From NCBI RefSeq assembly GCF_900116565.1, contig NZ_FPCJ01000001.1:1116001-1180000 (forward strand): a DNA stretch of 64,000 nucleotides, given 5' to 3'. A program made the position numbers and the translations under genes. The stretch comes from Thermoflavifilum thermophilum. GTDB lineage: Bacteria; Bacteroidota; Bacteroidia; Chitinophagales; Chitinophagaceae. Under the pieces are notes generated by a model that did no database searches, was not told the DNA's origin, and saw only the letters and a list, made by a program, of their open reading frames with translations. Positions 34,441 through 45,805 of this stretch are shown piece after piece; position 1 is the first letter of the stretch; each line of letters starts with the position of its first letter.

Positions 34441-35631
34441 ATGGACACTACTTTTCTGGAACGCCTGCAAAAAGAATTAGCTGATATCCAGGCTTCCGGC
34501 CTGTACAAAAGGGAACGGATTATTGAATCGCCTCAGGATGCGGTGATCCGGGTCAATGGCCGCGAGGTCATCAATTTCTGTGCAAACAATTATCTGGGAC
34601 TATCCAATCATCCGCGGGTAAAGGAGGCCGCCAAGAAAACCATAGATGAACGTGGCTACGGACTGAGCAGTGTGCGTTTTATTTGCGGCACCCAGGATAT
34701 CCACAAAGAGCTGGAACGCAAATTAAGCGAATTTCTGGGCACGGATGATACCATTCTGTATGCTGCCTGTTTTGATGCCAATGGTGGCGTGTTTGAACCG
34801 CTGCTCAACGAGCAGGATGCCATTATTTCCGATGAACTAAATCATGCCTCCATTATTGATGGCATACGCCTGTGCAAAGCCCAGCGCTACCGGTATAAGC
34901 ACAATGACATGGCTGATCTGGAAAGCAAACTCCAGGAAGCCGCCGGTGCCCGCACCCGGCTGATTGCTACCGACGGCTGTTTCAGCATGGATGGTACCAT
35001 TGCCCAGCTCGATAAAATTGTGGAACTGGCCGACAAATACCGGGCCCTAGTGATGGTAGATGATAGCCATGCCACCGGATTTTTAGGCAAAACTGGACGG
35101 GGTACGCATGAATACCGGGGCGTCATGGGCAAAATAGATATCATCACAGGCACCCTGGGCAAAGCATTGGGTGGAGCATCCGGAGGTTTTACCAGCGGAC
35201 GCAAGGAAATTATTGAAATGCTCCGCCAGCGTTCCAGGCCTTATTTGTTTTCCAATACCCTGGCTCCGGCCGTGGTAGGCGCTTCCATAGCCGTCATGGA
35301 CATGCTCAGCGAAACCACGCAGCTCCGCGACAAGCTGATGGAAAACACCCGTTATTTCCGGGAAAAAATGCAGCAGGCCGGATTTGACATCAAGCCCGGC
35401 GAACATCCCATCGTGCCTGTCATGCTTTATGATGCCGTGCTTGCCCAACGTTTTGCAGATGAGTTGTTGAAAGAAGATATTTACGTGATCGGCTTTTTCT
35501 ATCCGGTAGTGCCCAAAGGACAGGCCCGCATCCGCGTGCAGCTGAGCGCTGCCCATGAACGGAAACACCTCGATAAGGCCATCGATGCCTTTACCCGTGT
35601 AGGAAAACAATTGGGCATATTGAAATCCTGA
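34441..35631 (+). CDS. kbl: Glycine C-acetyltransferase (2-amino-3-ketobutyrate CoA ligase)
   Basis: A 396-residue PLP enzyme. The ATG at 34441 gives the normal length and start ([13 protein letters not shown]). Visible motifs are [47 protein letters not shown] and the PLP lysine K241 in [13 protein letters not shown]. The enzyme joins glycine and acetyl-CoA, or runs in reverse in threonine breakdown. The spacing and STG-like region favour Kbl over serine palmitoyltransferase or BioF. The next gene starts 5 bases downstream. Confidence 0.92.
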   Translation: MDTTFLERLQKELADIQASGLYKRERIIESPQDAVIRVNGREVINFCANNYLGLSNHPRVKEAAKKTIDERGYGLSSVRFICGTQDIHKELERKLSEFLGTDDTILYAACFDANGGVFEPLLNEQDAIISDELNHASIIDGIRLCKAQRYRYKHNDMADLESKLQEAAGARTRLIATDGCFSMDGTIAQLDKIVELADKYRALVMVDDSHATGFLGKTGRGTHEYRGVMGKIDIITGTLGKALGGASGGFTSGRKEIIEMLRQRSRPYLFSNTLAPAVVGASIAVMDMLSETTQLRDKLMENTRYFREKMQQAGFDIKPGEHPIVPVMLYDAVLAQRFADELLKEDIYVIGFFYPVVPKGQARIRVQLSAAHERKHLDKAIDAFTRVGKQLGILKS

Positions 35632-35636
35632 TTCAC

Positions 35637-36425
35637 ATGCATAAGCATCCATATCTATTGCTGGTTCTGCTCTGGGCGGGCTTTTCCATGGGTTGCCACT
35701 CCGGCATCAAAGAAAAAAAATCCTGGCAATCTTACCTCGATAGCGCACAGGCAACGGGTTGCCTGATGCTTTATGATAACATGCACGATCAGGTAAGCGT
35801 ATATCCTGTTGAAAAGGCGCGCCAGCGCTATGTTCCCGGATCGGGATTTGTTGTATTCAGCTCACTGGTGGCGCTGGAATCTGGACTGGTAGCTGATACC
35901 AGCAGCATGATCCAAATTTCGGATATCGATTCCATGTCTATGGGTGATTTATTCCGCCAGCATCCGGCAACCCTGAACCAGTGGCTTTCTACCCATATCC
36001 GCAAAGCAGTTATGCAATTCTGGCTCGACTCCGTTCATTATGGCAACCGGGTTTACATAGACACCATACAACCATTCTGGGAAAACGGTACGCTGCGCAT
36101 ATCCCCGGATGAACAACTGGGCTTGCTGATTCATTTGTATTTCCATGAACTTCCCTTCCACGAACGCCCGCAACGACTGGTCCAGCAAATCATGCTACAG
36201 GAAAATACTCCCCAATATTCACTAAGTTACGTTACGGCGGCTATTCATACCGACACCACGGCACAGGCCTGGATGCTGGGCTGGGAAGAAGAAAACCGGC
36301 ATCCTTATTTTTTTACGGTATTTCTGGAATCTAAACAACAAAGCCCGGAACAATTGCGTGAGAAAATCTTAGCTCTTGTCAGAAAATGGCTTAGTGATCA
36401 AGGATTTTTTCAAGGCAATAAATAA
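35637..36425 (+). CDS. Class D beta-lactamase-like lipoprotein lacking catalytic residues
   Basis: A 262-residue lipoprotein (lipobox FSMGC). The OXA-type fold is suggested by RYVPGSGFVVFSSLVALESG, HYGNR (Y135-G-N137), FWENGTLRISPDEQ and a late LGWEEE. The three catalytic motifs are changed: SxxK reads S69-G-F-V72 (no lysine), SxV reads K123-A-V, and KTG reads H204-T-D206. Only YGN remains. It cannot work as a normal serine beta-lactamase; a binding or sensory role is possible. It follows kbl by 5 bases. The family assignment rests on motif alignment by eye. Confidence 0.72.
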   Translation: MHKHPYLLLVLLWAGFSMGCHSGIKEKKSWQSYLDSAQATGCLMLYDNMHDQVSVYPVEKARQRYVPGSGFVVFSSLVALESGLVADTSSMIQISDIDSMSMGDLFRQHPATLNQWLSTHIRKAVMQFWLDSVHYGNRVYIDTIQPFWENGTLRISPDEQLGLLIHLYFHELPFHERPQRLVQQIMLQENTPQYSLSYVTAAIHTDTTAQAWMLGWEEENRHPYFFTVFLESKQQSPEQLREKILALVRKWLSDQGFFQGNK

Positions 36426-36612
36426 ATATCTCATCGAATTTTTAATCATTATTCATACATGTACAATAACACGGCATGGTTAACTTTTAATAACTCATAT
36501 TTGGCAACGGATAGACTCAAGAAATCCTACCAACATTCATCATTTGAAAAATAACAGTAGGCATCCATTATGCTTTGCTAATTTTCCTTCTTACACCAAA
36601 TGGAGAGAAGGA

Positions 36613-37803
36613 TTATACGCGAAATTTAGAAAAAATGTATTTGCGCTTTGCTTTCTTCTTTCTCTTTCCTAACCAAATAACGAAACCCGTAACCGGAAGA
36701 CTTGCACATATCAAACTTCCGAAGAAAGCAATGATTTTTCCTGCAATCCCTCCTATAGCCCCTACATGAATATCATAATTCATCTGAAGGATTTTTTCAC
36801 CCAAGGTTTTTGTTGAGAAAGCTTCTTCTGATAATAGTCTTCCTGTTCTTGAATCAAATGCAAATGTGCGGGCGTCATAGTACACTTCATTCCGGAAATA
36901 AACATTCAAATATATAGGTGAAGTGCTGTCAGCAGGAAGTTGAAGAATAAATCGTTTCGCTTCCGGAAAATGTTTCCGTACAGCCTGGAATATTTGATCA
37001 GGAAGATCATTTCTGGGTTGTGGATTGAGCAAATAATGAAATGTTTTCGTCTCAATTCTGGAACGCGAATGTTTGGCATCTGAAAACATACTTCTTAACC
37101 ATCCGAATGCAAATAGCATTCCCGTAAAAGCCAGAATCAATGCTATACTGAAAATATAAAATCCCAGCACATTGTGCAAATCATAGTTTACGCGTTTCCA
37201 CCGACTTCTCCACGCTATGGTAAATGCTTTTTTAATTTCATGGCGATTCCATTTACCAGGAAACCATAAAATCAAACCCGTAATTAATATCAATATAAAG
37301 ATCAATGTGCTCCACCCTACAATGGGCTGACCATAAATGGTATTCAGAAATAAGCTCCAGTGAATGTATTTGATAATGACAAAAAAATCTTTCTTGTAAT
37401 TGATTTTGCCGGTAACTGCACCTGTGTAAGGGTTTACAAATGCTGATTCATAATAACGGAGCGTATTTGGAAAAAAGACTGATTTCGGATCACCAGGTGC
37501 ATATGCCATTAATTCCCATGTTCTCGACGGGTCAGTGTAAACGGTTATATAAGTAATTTGCTTATCACTACCCAATGCCGATTGCGTACGATTTATAAGT
37601 ACACGGAGTGGGAGAGTACTGGTAGAATGTTGCCTGCTGATGAAAAAAATTTTTTTTCGGGTTAGTTCTGAAATTTCTTTCTGAAAAACAAACAAGCATC
37701 CGGTAAAGGAAACAATAAAAACAATCAGGCCAGAAATCAAGCCTGGCCACAAATGCAGCCAGGATATGATACGAAGAAAAGGTGATTTTTTATTTACAGG
37801 CAT
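36613..37803 (-). CDS. PepSY-domain inner-membrane protein (siderophore-reductase type)
   Basis: A 396-residue membrane protein with four helices: near the N-terminus (HLWPGLISGLIVFIVSFTGC), two in the middle (GWSTLIFILILITGLILWFP, FYIFSIALILAFTGMLFAFG) and one near the C-terminus (IGGIAGKIIAFFGSLICASL). PepSY parts lie between them. Conserved histidines in helix regions (SWLHLWPG, DLHNVLGF) resemble haem-binding sites of PepSY-TM ferric-siderophore reductases. It lies 3 bases after a siderophore receptor on the same strand, so it probably reduces or releases the imported iron. Confidence 0.88.
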   Translation of the reverse strand: MPVNKKSPFLRIISWLHLWPGLISGLIVFIVSFTGCLFVFQKEISELTRKKIFFISRQHSTSTLPLRVLINRTQSALGSDKQITYITVYTDPSRTWELMAYAPGDPKSVFFPNTLRYYESAFVNPYTGAVTGKINYKKDFFVIIKYIHWSLFLNTIYGQPIVGWSTLIFILILITGLILWFPGKWNRHEIKKAFTIAWRSRWKRVNYDLHNVLGFYIFSIALILAFTGMLFAFGWLRSMFSDAKHSRSRIETKTFHYLLNPQPRNDLPDQIFQAVRKHFPEAKRFILQLPADSTSPIYLNVYFRNEVYYDARTFAFDSRTGRLLSEEAFSTKTLGEKILQMNYDIHVGAIGGIAGKIIAFFGSLICASLPVTGFVIWLGKRKKKAKRKYIFSKFRV

Positions 37804-37806
37804 AAA

Positions 37807-39975
37807 TCAAAAACGATATGAAATGCCGAGTTTATAATTTCGGGGTGCTTCTGTCTGCCAGTAGTAAAAATTGGCATAAGCGCCTCCGGAATACAGGTAA
37901 GCATTCAAAATATTATTTACCGTCAGATTTATTTTCAGTTGATTGATTTGCCAAAAAACACCGCCATCAAGCCTGAAATAGTCAGACAATGGCCTGTAGG
38001 GAACTGCTGCTTGAAAAATTCCTGACCAGCCAATCCGATCTTTCTGATAAGAACAACCGGCAGATACACCGAAACCTTTCCATTTACCGTTCTGGGATTG
38101 ATATGTAAGCCATGAGTTGATGATGTGGTGTGCATATCCTGGTAATGGTTGGCCTACCTTATTTTTATCAACATCTTTTGTGATGCTGGCTTCAGTGTAA
38201 GCATAATTGACTACTGCCTGTAAATTTTTTAGAATCTGCCCACGAATATCGAGTTCAAAACCTTTTGCCACTGATTGACCTATTTGCAAAGAATAGCGGT
38301 TGTTGGGATTATCTGTAGTATCCGGATCATTTACCAGCAATCCATTCTTTTGAATTCGGTAAACAGATACCGTTGCGTTCCACAAGCCATTTCTGAAATC
38401 TTTTTTAATTCCGAATTCCAGATTATTCCCTGTTTGAGGTTTAGGAAGCTTATTGCCACGCAACAGACCCGATTGAGGTAGAAATGACTGATCAAATAAT
38501 GCATACACGGATGCGTCATTACTGAGCGATACACTTAATCCAACACGGGGCGTGAAGTGATCAGCCTGATAAGGCGTACCATAATCTGATTGCTGGGCTT
38601 TGGTATAACGACCTGCCAGGGTAAGCCTGATTTTGTCTTCAGCAAATCCCAGCTCATCCTGTACATACAGCGCAGAATAAGATTGATTGATGGTGTTATT
38701 ACCCGCGCGTTGTCTGATGCTTTTTGATCTGTCAAATGTTGGAAGACCATTGGATGGGGATCCATAAACCGGCTGATAAATATTAAACGGATGATCTTGG
38801 GTGTCCAGTTCATGATATTGACTCCAGTCATACCAGTTTTGTTTATTACCCAGATCTAACCCAGTTAATATATGATGCGAAATATGTCCCGTGGAAAGTT
38901 GCCCATTCAAAAATATTTGACCAAATGCATATTGGCTAAGAACATCAAAATTGTAAACTCCTCTAATCATGTTTCCGGCACTATCTATAGATGAAGGCCA
39001 TATATCGGAAGCTTGTTGCCTATAATCAAAATAAGCCGATTGCACAGTCAGCATCCAGTTTTCATGAATATGATGATGAAAATAAAAAAAGAAATTTTGC
39101 TCGGAAATATGAGCTGGATCTAATCCGGGTTCCAATGTAGTAAAGCTTCTTGGCACATCAGCATAGTTTTTGGGAGAATAAGCATAAGGCGATCCCACAT
39201 CAGACATGTTTACAGATTGCAGGGTATATTCTGCTGTAAAATCTGTTTTGTCATTTATCTTATAAGTAATAACCGGATGGAAACTCAATCTCTTGTTAAA
39301 TTCGTAAGGACGGAATGAATTTTGTGTTTGTCCAATCAGATTCACACGATATAATAACTTTTCATTTTTATCGAATCTGCCATTTTTATCTATAGCTATT
39401 CTATACAGATCATAACTTCCAAACATAAGTGACAATTCGCCCTGATCTATGCCTGTTGGTTTTTTGGTAACAATATTCATGATAGCACCCGGCTCACCAT
39501 TCGACATTAGAAAACCTGCAGGTCCTTTTACAAATTCTATGCGATCAACCAATCCCATATCCAGCGAAAGCGGCCCCCATGTGGAAGTGATATTCATTCC
39601 ATTGCGAAATTCCGAAGCACGCGTGGCTCTCATATTGATTCGGGTGTACATGCTCCAGTGCTCAAGCCGTACAGCCCCGCTCACATCTCTGATAATATCA
39701 TTCCCCATTGTTGTAATTTGTTGATCATTGAGCACATCCTGTGTAATTACCTGAATATTTTGTGGTAATTTTTGCAAAGGGGTTAACAAACGAAGGGATG
39801 ATGAAAGATTATTCGCCTGATAAGAATGTTTCTGATCAGTAACAATCACTTCTTGTAAATGATGAACCCGATGCATTTTCAGGCTATCCTGCAAAGGGGA
39901 AACGGAATCTATTTGTTGTGCAAATCCGATATGGATGATGCATATAGCTGCAACAGAGAGATATAATTTTTTCAT
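37807..39975 (-). CDS. TonB-dependent siderophore receptor (FhuE/FpvA-like)
   Basis: A 722-residue receptor. The ATG at 39975 gives a normal signal peptide (KKLYLSVAAICIIHIGFAQQ). The plug shows LQEVIVTDQKHSYQANN, QKLPQNIQVITQDVLNDQQ and VKGPAGFLMSNGEPGAIMN, the pattern of the ferric-siderophore subfamily. The barrel ends YKLGISYRF. There is no STN signalling domain. It is co-transcribed with the PepSY protein and divergent from katG; the shared spacer contains an inverted repeat and an OxyR-like site. Confidence 0.93.
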   Translation of the reverse strand: MKKLYLSVAAICIIHIGFAQQIDSVSPLQDSLKMHRVHHLQEVIVTDQKHSYQANNLSSSLRLLTPLQKLPQNIQVITQDVLNDQQITTMGNDIIRDVSGAVRLEHWSMYTRINMRATRASEFRNGMNITSTWGPLSLDMGLVDRIEFVKGPAGFLMSNGEPGAIMNIVTKKPTGIDQGELSLMFGSYDLYRIAIDKNGRFDKNEKLLYRVNLIGQTQNSFRPYEFNKRLSFHPVITYKINDKTDFTAEYTLQSVNMSDVGSPYAYSPKNYADVPRSFTTLEPGLDPAHISEQNFFFYFHHHIHENWMLTVQSAYFDYRQQASDIWPSSIDSAGNMIRGVYNFDVLSQYAFGQIFLNGQLSTGHISHHILTGLDLGNKQNWYDWSQYHELDTQDHPFNIYQPVYGSPSNGLPTFDRSKSIRQRAGNNTINQSYSALYVQDELGFAEDKIRLTLAGRYTKAQQSDYGTPYQADHFTPRVGLSVSLSNDASVYALFDQSFLPQSGLLRGNKLPKPQTGNNLEFGIKKDFRNGLWNATVSVYRIQKNGLLVNDPDTTDNPNNRYSLQIGQSVAKGFELDIRGQILKNLQAVVNYAYTEASITKDVDKNKVGQPLPGYAHHIINSWLTYQSQNGKWKGFGVSAGCSYQKDRIGWSGIFQAAVPYRPLSDYFRLDGGVFWQINQLKINLTVNNILNAYLYSGGAYANFYYWQTEAPRNYKLGISYRF

Positions 39976-40095
39976 AGCATTTGTTTTTAAAATGTGGAAG
40001 CAAAATTGCCCGTCCATTGAGAAAATCCATATTCAAATCGGGAATTTTATTTTCGAGAAACGTAATTTTGATGGTTATCCGACTTTTTGAAATAA

Positions 40096-40110
40096 ATAGA
40101 TGAAAACTAT
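40096..40110. promoter_or_regulatory. OxyR-like half-site upstream of katG
   Basis: ATAG, seven bases and CTAT (ATAGATGAAAACTAT) match the OxyR half-site pattern ATAGntnnnanCTAT at all ten fixed positions. It lies 21 bases upstream of the -33 element of the katG promoter, the place expected for activation. The second half-site is poor. The assignment is inference. Confidence 0.42.
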
Positions 40111-40130
40111 TTTTCTATAAAAATTATCAG

Positions 40131-42419
<2,289 letters not shown>

Positions 42420-42443
42420 AAAACCAATATGCTCCATGTTCCC

Positions 42444-42480
42444 AACAGGCTGTTGATCCTAAGCAACAGCCTGTTTTTTT
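42444..42480 (+). terminator. Rho-independent terminator after katG
   Basis: A perfect 12-bp stem (AACAGGCTGTTG with CAACAGCCTGTT), 8-base loop and a following T-run. It ends at the stop codon of the convergent M1 peptidase gene. Confidence 0.9.
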
Positions 42481-44431
42481 ATGGATTGATTGCAGATGTC
42501 CATACATTATTCTTCCTATCCACATCCGGAAGCAGGTGATCGGGATCAATCTCCACCTGCCGGATCGGCACATGAGTGGGAAGCTTTACCTGATAGATTG
42601 CCCCACGCTCCCAGATTTCCACCGGTAACCGATAACGCAGGGTATCTCCATTTTCCAGACTGACTTTCAACACCACGGGCATGACCATTTGATCTTTATT
42701 TTCGAGCGTGAGCAAAGCCCCCTGTGAAGGATCATTTTGCCCATATTCCACCCGGGTAATTGCCTGATCAAGCAGCCAATTATGCTGAAACCAGCCTCGC
42801 CAGAACCAGCCTAAATCTTCGCCCGACACATTTTCCATGGTTCTGAAAAAATCATTGGGTGAAGGATGCTTAAAAGCCCAGCGGCGAATATAAATGCGAA
42901 AAGCAGAGTCGAAGCGCTGATGCCCCAGAATCAGTTCGCGCAAGAGCACCAGCCCGTATGCCGTTTTGAAATACTCTACCGGATGCAGATATTGCGGGGG
43001 AATCAGGTCGGCGTGGGTCATGATGGGCGGCACCGCTTTATTGGTAATAAAAGGGATGAGTTCATCAGCCGGATTGCCTCCATGCGGAGCATATTCGCCA
43101 TCACGTTTGGGCGCATATTCGCCATGATGAAAGATTTCAGAAGCGTACACATCGATAAATGTATTGAAACCCTCATCCATCCAGGCATTTCGCCGTTCAT
43201 CGCTGCCCACAATCATGGGAAACCAGTTATGACCAATTTCATGGGCCAGCAGCGCCCATAAATCTTTTCCTTTTTCTTTCCAATAATCAAAGGTAATACC
43301 CGGAAATTCCATGCCGCCGACAGGCCCGGCCACATTGATAGCTACGGGATAGGGATAGGGAAACCATTGCCGGGAAAAGATTTCCACGGCTCCCTTCAGG
43401 TATTCTGTTGCGCGCCCCCAGGCACTGTCGCCCGCACTTTCTTCGGGATATACGCTCATGGCCAGCGCTGATTTGCCATCGGGTAAAAGAATACGGGCCG
43501 CATCCCAGATAAAGGCTGATGACATAGCCCAGGCTACATCACGCGTGTTAGACATGTGAAAGTGCCAACTCAGCTCACCACCTCGGGCACGGGTAGCTGG
43601 TTCAGCTGCATGGCGAATCAGCACCGTTTGGTCGCTCTGCCGGGCTTTTTCCAGTCGCTCCAGTTCAAGCGGTGTCAGCACCTGTGCCGGGTTCTGCAGG
43701 ACGCCCGAGCCTACCACCAGCATATTAGCCGGCACGGTAACCGTGTAGTCGATATCCCCATAATCCATATAAAACTCGCCTTCGCCCAGGAACGGCAGGG
43801 TATTCCAACCATGAAGATCATCGTACACACACATGCGGGGATACCAGTAAGAAAATTCATAGATCCGGCCCCGCCGGGTATCCAGATACCCCGAACGATC
43901 GCCACCACTGCGCGGCAGCAAATGATAGGCATAGGATATTTTTAGTCGAATTTCCTGATGGGGGATTAATGGCTGCGAGAGCCAAACTTGCATACGGGTA
44001 CCTTCGACCCGGTAATGTAAATCCTTCCCGCCCGATTGCACCGCATAAAAAATAAATCCCGTACCGGTGTCGGACGGCAGAACTTGTCCGTGTTCAATTT
44101 GCTGAAGCATGTCTGGCCGATCGTAATTCTGGTCGAGCTCCAGCCACAAAAATGCAAGTGTGTCCGGGCTGTTGTTGACATAATGAATCCATACATCGCC
44201 CGATAATCGAAGAGAAGCTGTATCAAATCGTGCATGCACGGTATAATCAGCCCGGTTCTGCCAGTATGCAGGTCCGGGCGAACCATCGGCCGAACGATAT
44301 GGATTGCCATGTTGTGTATAAAATCCGGATGCAAAAGCCTGATAGGGATCGTATTGTTGGGCAGAGACCCAAGTAAAAGTCAATAAGCCTGCGATTGTCC
44401 AACAAAAGATAAAACAACGAAAACGGTGCAT
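42479..44431 (-). CDS. M1-family zinc metallopeptidase (exported aminopeptidase)
   Basis: A 650-residue exported enzyme. The ATG at 44431 gives a signal peptide (FIFCWTIAGLLTFTWVSAQQ). M1 hallmarks: VGGMEFPGITF (the GxMEN-type substrate motif, here GGMEFP) and the zinc site HEIGHNWFPMIVGSDERRNAWMDEGFNTF region, with HExxH and a glutamate 18 residues on. The changed GxMEN motif is typical of the Bacteroidota exported M1 subgroup. It probably trims peptides in the periplasm or outside. The gene stands alone, convergent with katG. Confidence 0.92.
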   Translation of the reverse strand: MHRFRCFIFCWTIAGLLTFTWVSAQQYDPYQAFASGFYTQHGNPYRSADGSPGPAYWQNRADYTVHARFDTASLRLSGDVWIHYVNNSPDTLAFLWLELDQNYDRPDMLQQIEHGQVLPSDTGTGFIFYAVQSGGKDLHYRVEGTRMQVWLSQPLIPHQEIRLKISYAYHLLPRSGGDRSGYLDTRRGRIYEFSYWYPRMCVYDDLHGWNTLPFLGEGEFYMDYGDIDYTVTVPANMLVVGSGVLQNPAQVLTPLELERLEKARQSDQTVLIRHAAEPATRARGGELSWHFHMSNTRDVAWAMSSAFIWDAARILLPDGKSALAMSVYPEESAGDSAWGRATEYLKGAVEIFSRQWFPYPYPVAINVAGPVGGMEFPGITFDYWKEKGKDLWALLAHEIGHNWFPMIVGSDERRNAWMDEGFNTFIDVYASEIFHHGEYAPKRDGEYAPHGGNPADELIPFITNKAVPPIMTHADLIPPQYLHPVEYFKTAYGLVLLRELILGHQRFDSAFRIYIRRWAFKHPSPNDFFRTMENVSGEDLGWFWRGWFQHNWLLDQAITRVEYGQNDPSQGALLTLENKDQMVMPVVLKVSLENGDTLRYRLPVEIWERGAIYQVKLPTHVPIRQVEIDPDHLLPDVDRKNNVWTSAINP

Positions 44432-44555
44432 GGTAGAAGAATTTGGCGCAACTAAAGTAGCGAAAAGGCTGCAGAATTTATTTTTCACCGATTTGTGTTT
44501 TCATCATCCCCTCGCAGATTCATGTATTTTTGCTTGTCTGCAAACGACCCATTGC

Positions 44556-45692
44556 ATGTTATTTTCTTCTCTCATCAACCAGCAAAAAGCCCGGGATGCG
44601 CTGCTGCAAATGGTAAAACAGCAACGCCTGGCTCACGCGCTGCTGTTGCGCGAGCCCGAGGGCAGCGGCGGATTGTTGCTGGCTCTGGCCTTTGCCACCT
44701 ACCTGATGTGTGAACAGCCCGGTGATAACGATGCCTGCGGCCAGTGTCCCAGCTGCCAAAAGATGGCACAGCTTATCCATCCCGACGTGCATTTTGCTTT
44801 TCCGGTGGTATCGCGCAAACCGGGCAGCGAGCCCACCAGCGATGATTACATGCAAGAATGGAGAGAATTTGTCCGGGAATTTCCCTATGGAGATTTGCAG
44901 GACTGGCTGCAGCTGATCCACGCCGAAAACCGCCAGGCCAACGTTACAGCCGCTGAATGCCGGGAAATTGTTCGCAAGCTGAGCTTAAAATCGTTTGAAG
45001 GCCGCTACAAAATACTCATCTTCTGGCTTCCCGAATACCTGGGCCAGCAAGGCAATCGCCTGCTGAAACTGGTGGAAGAACCACCCGACGATACACTTAT
45101 GCTTTTCGTCAGCCAGCAGCCCCAGCGCATATTAAGCACTATTGCCTCCCGCCTGCAAACCGTTCAGCTGAATCCCTTGCCCGCCGAAGAAATCACACAG
45201 GCCCTTATCACACGGGCGCAGGCTGATCCACAAATGGCTACCCGAATAGGCCTGGCTGCCAACGGAAACTACCGGATGGCGCTGCGATTGCTGCACGACG
45301 CCCATGCCGACTGGCTGGAAATGCTGCGCTCCTGGCTCAACAGCATAGCCAAACAGCAAATACCCGCCCTGGTACAATGGATCGATGAAATGGGCAGTAC
45401 CAAAAACGGAAGAGAGCAACAAAAATTCTTCCTGCAATATTTCCTGAACTTAGTGGAAAAAACCATCCAGGCGCACTATCTCCTGCCTGAGCAGCTTCAC
45501 CTGCCAGAAGCCGAACAGGATTTTGTAAACCGGCTTAAGTCCCAGTTTTCCTTTTCCCAGCTTTGCACCCTCAGCGAGCGACTCAATGCAGCTATCTACC
45601 ATATTGAACGTAACGCCTATGCAAAACTGGTCTTTCACGCCCTCACCCTATACATGCAGGAACTCCTGGTTCGACCTCAGGTAAATGCATGA
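44556..45692 (+). CDS. holB: DNA polymerase III subunit delta' (HolB)
   Basis: A 378-residue clamp-loader subunit. The ATG at 44556 gives the usual opening (LINQQKARDALLQMVKQQRL AHAL region). The zinc module is CGQCPSCQKM. The P-loop position reads EGSGGLLL without the lysine, as expected for the non-ATP-binding delta' subunit. Later motifs are KILIFWLPEYLGQQGNRLLK and LKLVEEPPDDTLMLFVS. A possible -7 element (TATTTTTG, 44525-44532) lies just upstream but lacks a well-spaced -33. ricT follows, the same order as holB-yaaT in Bacillus. Confidence 0.9.
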   Translation: MLFSSLINQQKARDALLQMVKQQRLAHALLLREPEGSGGLLLALAFATYLMCEQPGDNDACGQCPSCQKMAQLIHPDVHFAFPVVSRKPGSEPTSDDYMQEWREFVREFPYGDLQDWLQLIHAENRQANVTAAECREIVRKLSLKSFEGRYKILIFWLPEYLGQQGNRLLKLVEEPPDDTLMLFVSQQPQRILSTIASRLQTVQLNPLPAEEITQALITRAQADPQMATRIGLAANGNYRMALRLLHDAHADWLEMLRSWLNSIAKQQIPALVQWIDEMGSTKNGREQQKFFLQYFLNLVEKTIQAHYLLPEQLHLPEAEQDFVNRLKSQFSFSQLCTLSERLNAAIYHIERNAYAKLVFHALTLYMQELLVRPQVNA

Positions 45693-45713
45693 ACCCTATT
45701 TCGGGAATAACTT

Positions 45714-45721
45714 TATCTTTG
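45714..45721 (+). promoter_or_regulatory. Possible -7 element upstream of ricT
   Basis: TATCTTTG matches TAnnTTTG exactly and lies 85 bases before the ricT ATG. No -33 element sits at the right distance, so this is weak. Confidence 0.25.
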
Positions 45722-45805
45722 TAAGCTGCATGCAGATGTTGCATGAGGTAAAAATTGCCTTACAGCATCCATGCATATCATCTTTGACAGTAAAAAATCA
45801 TTCAG

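Noticed and set aside
36459-36554. A 31-codon plus-strand frame after the OXA-like gene
   Set aside because: No promoter, no family features and chance length for this composition.
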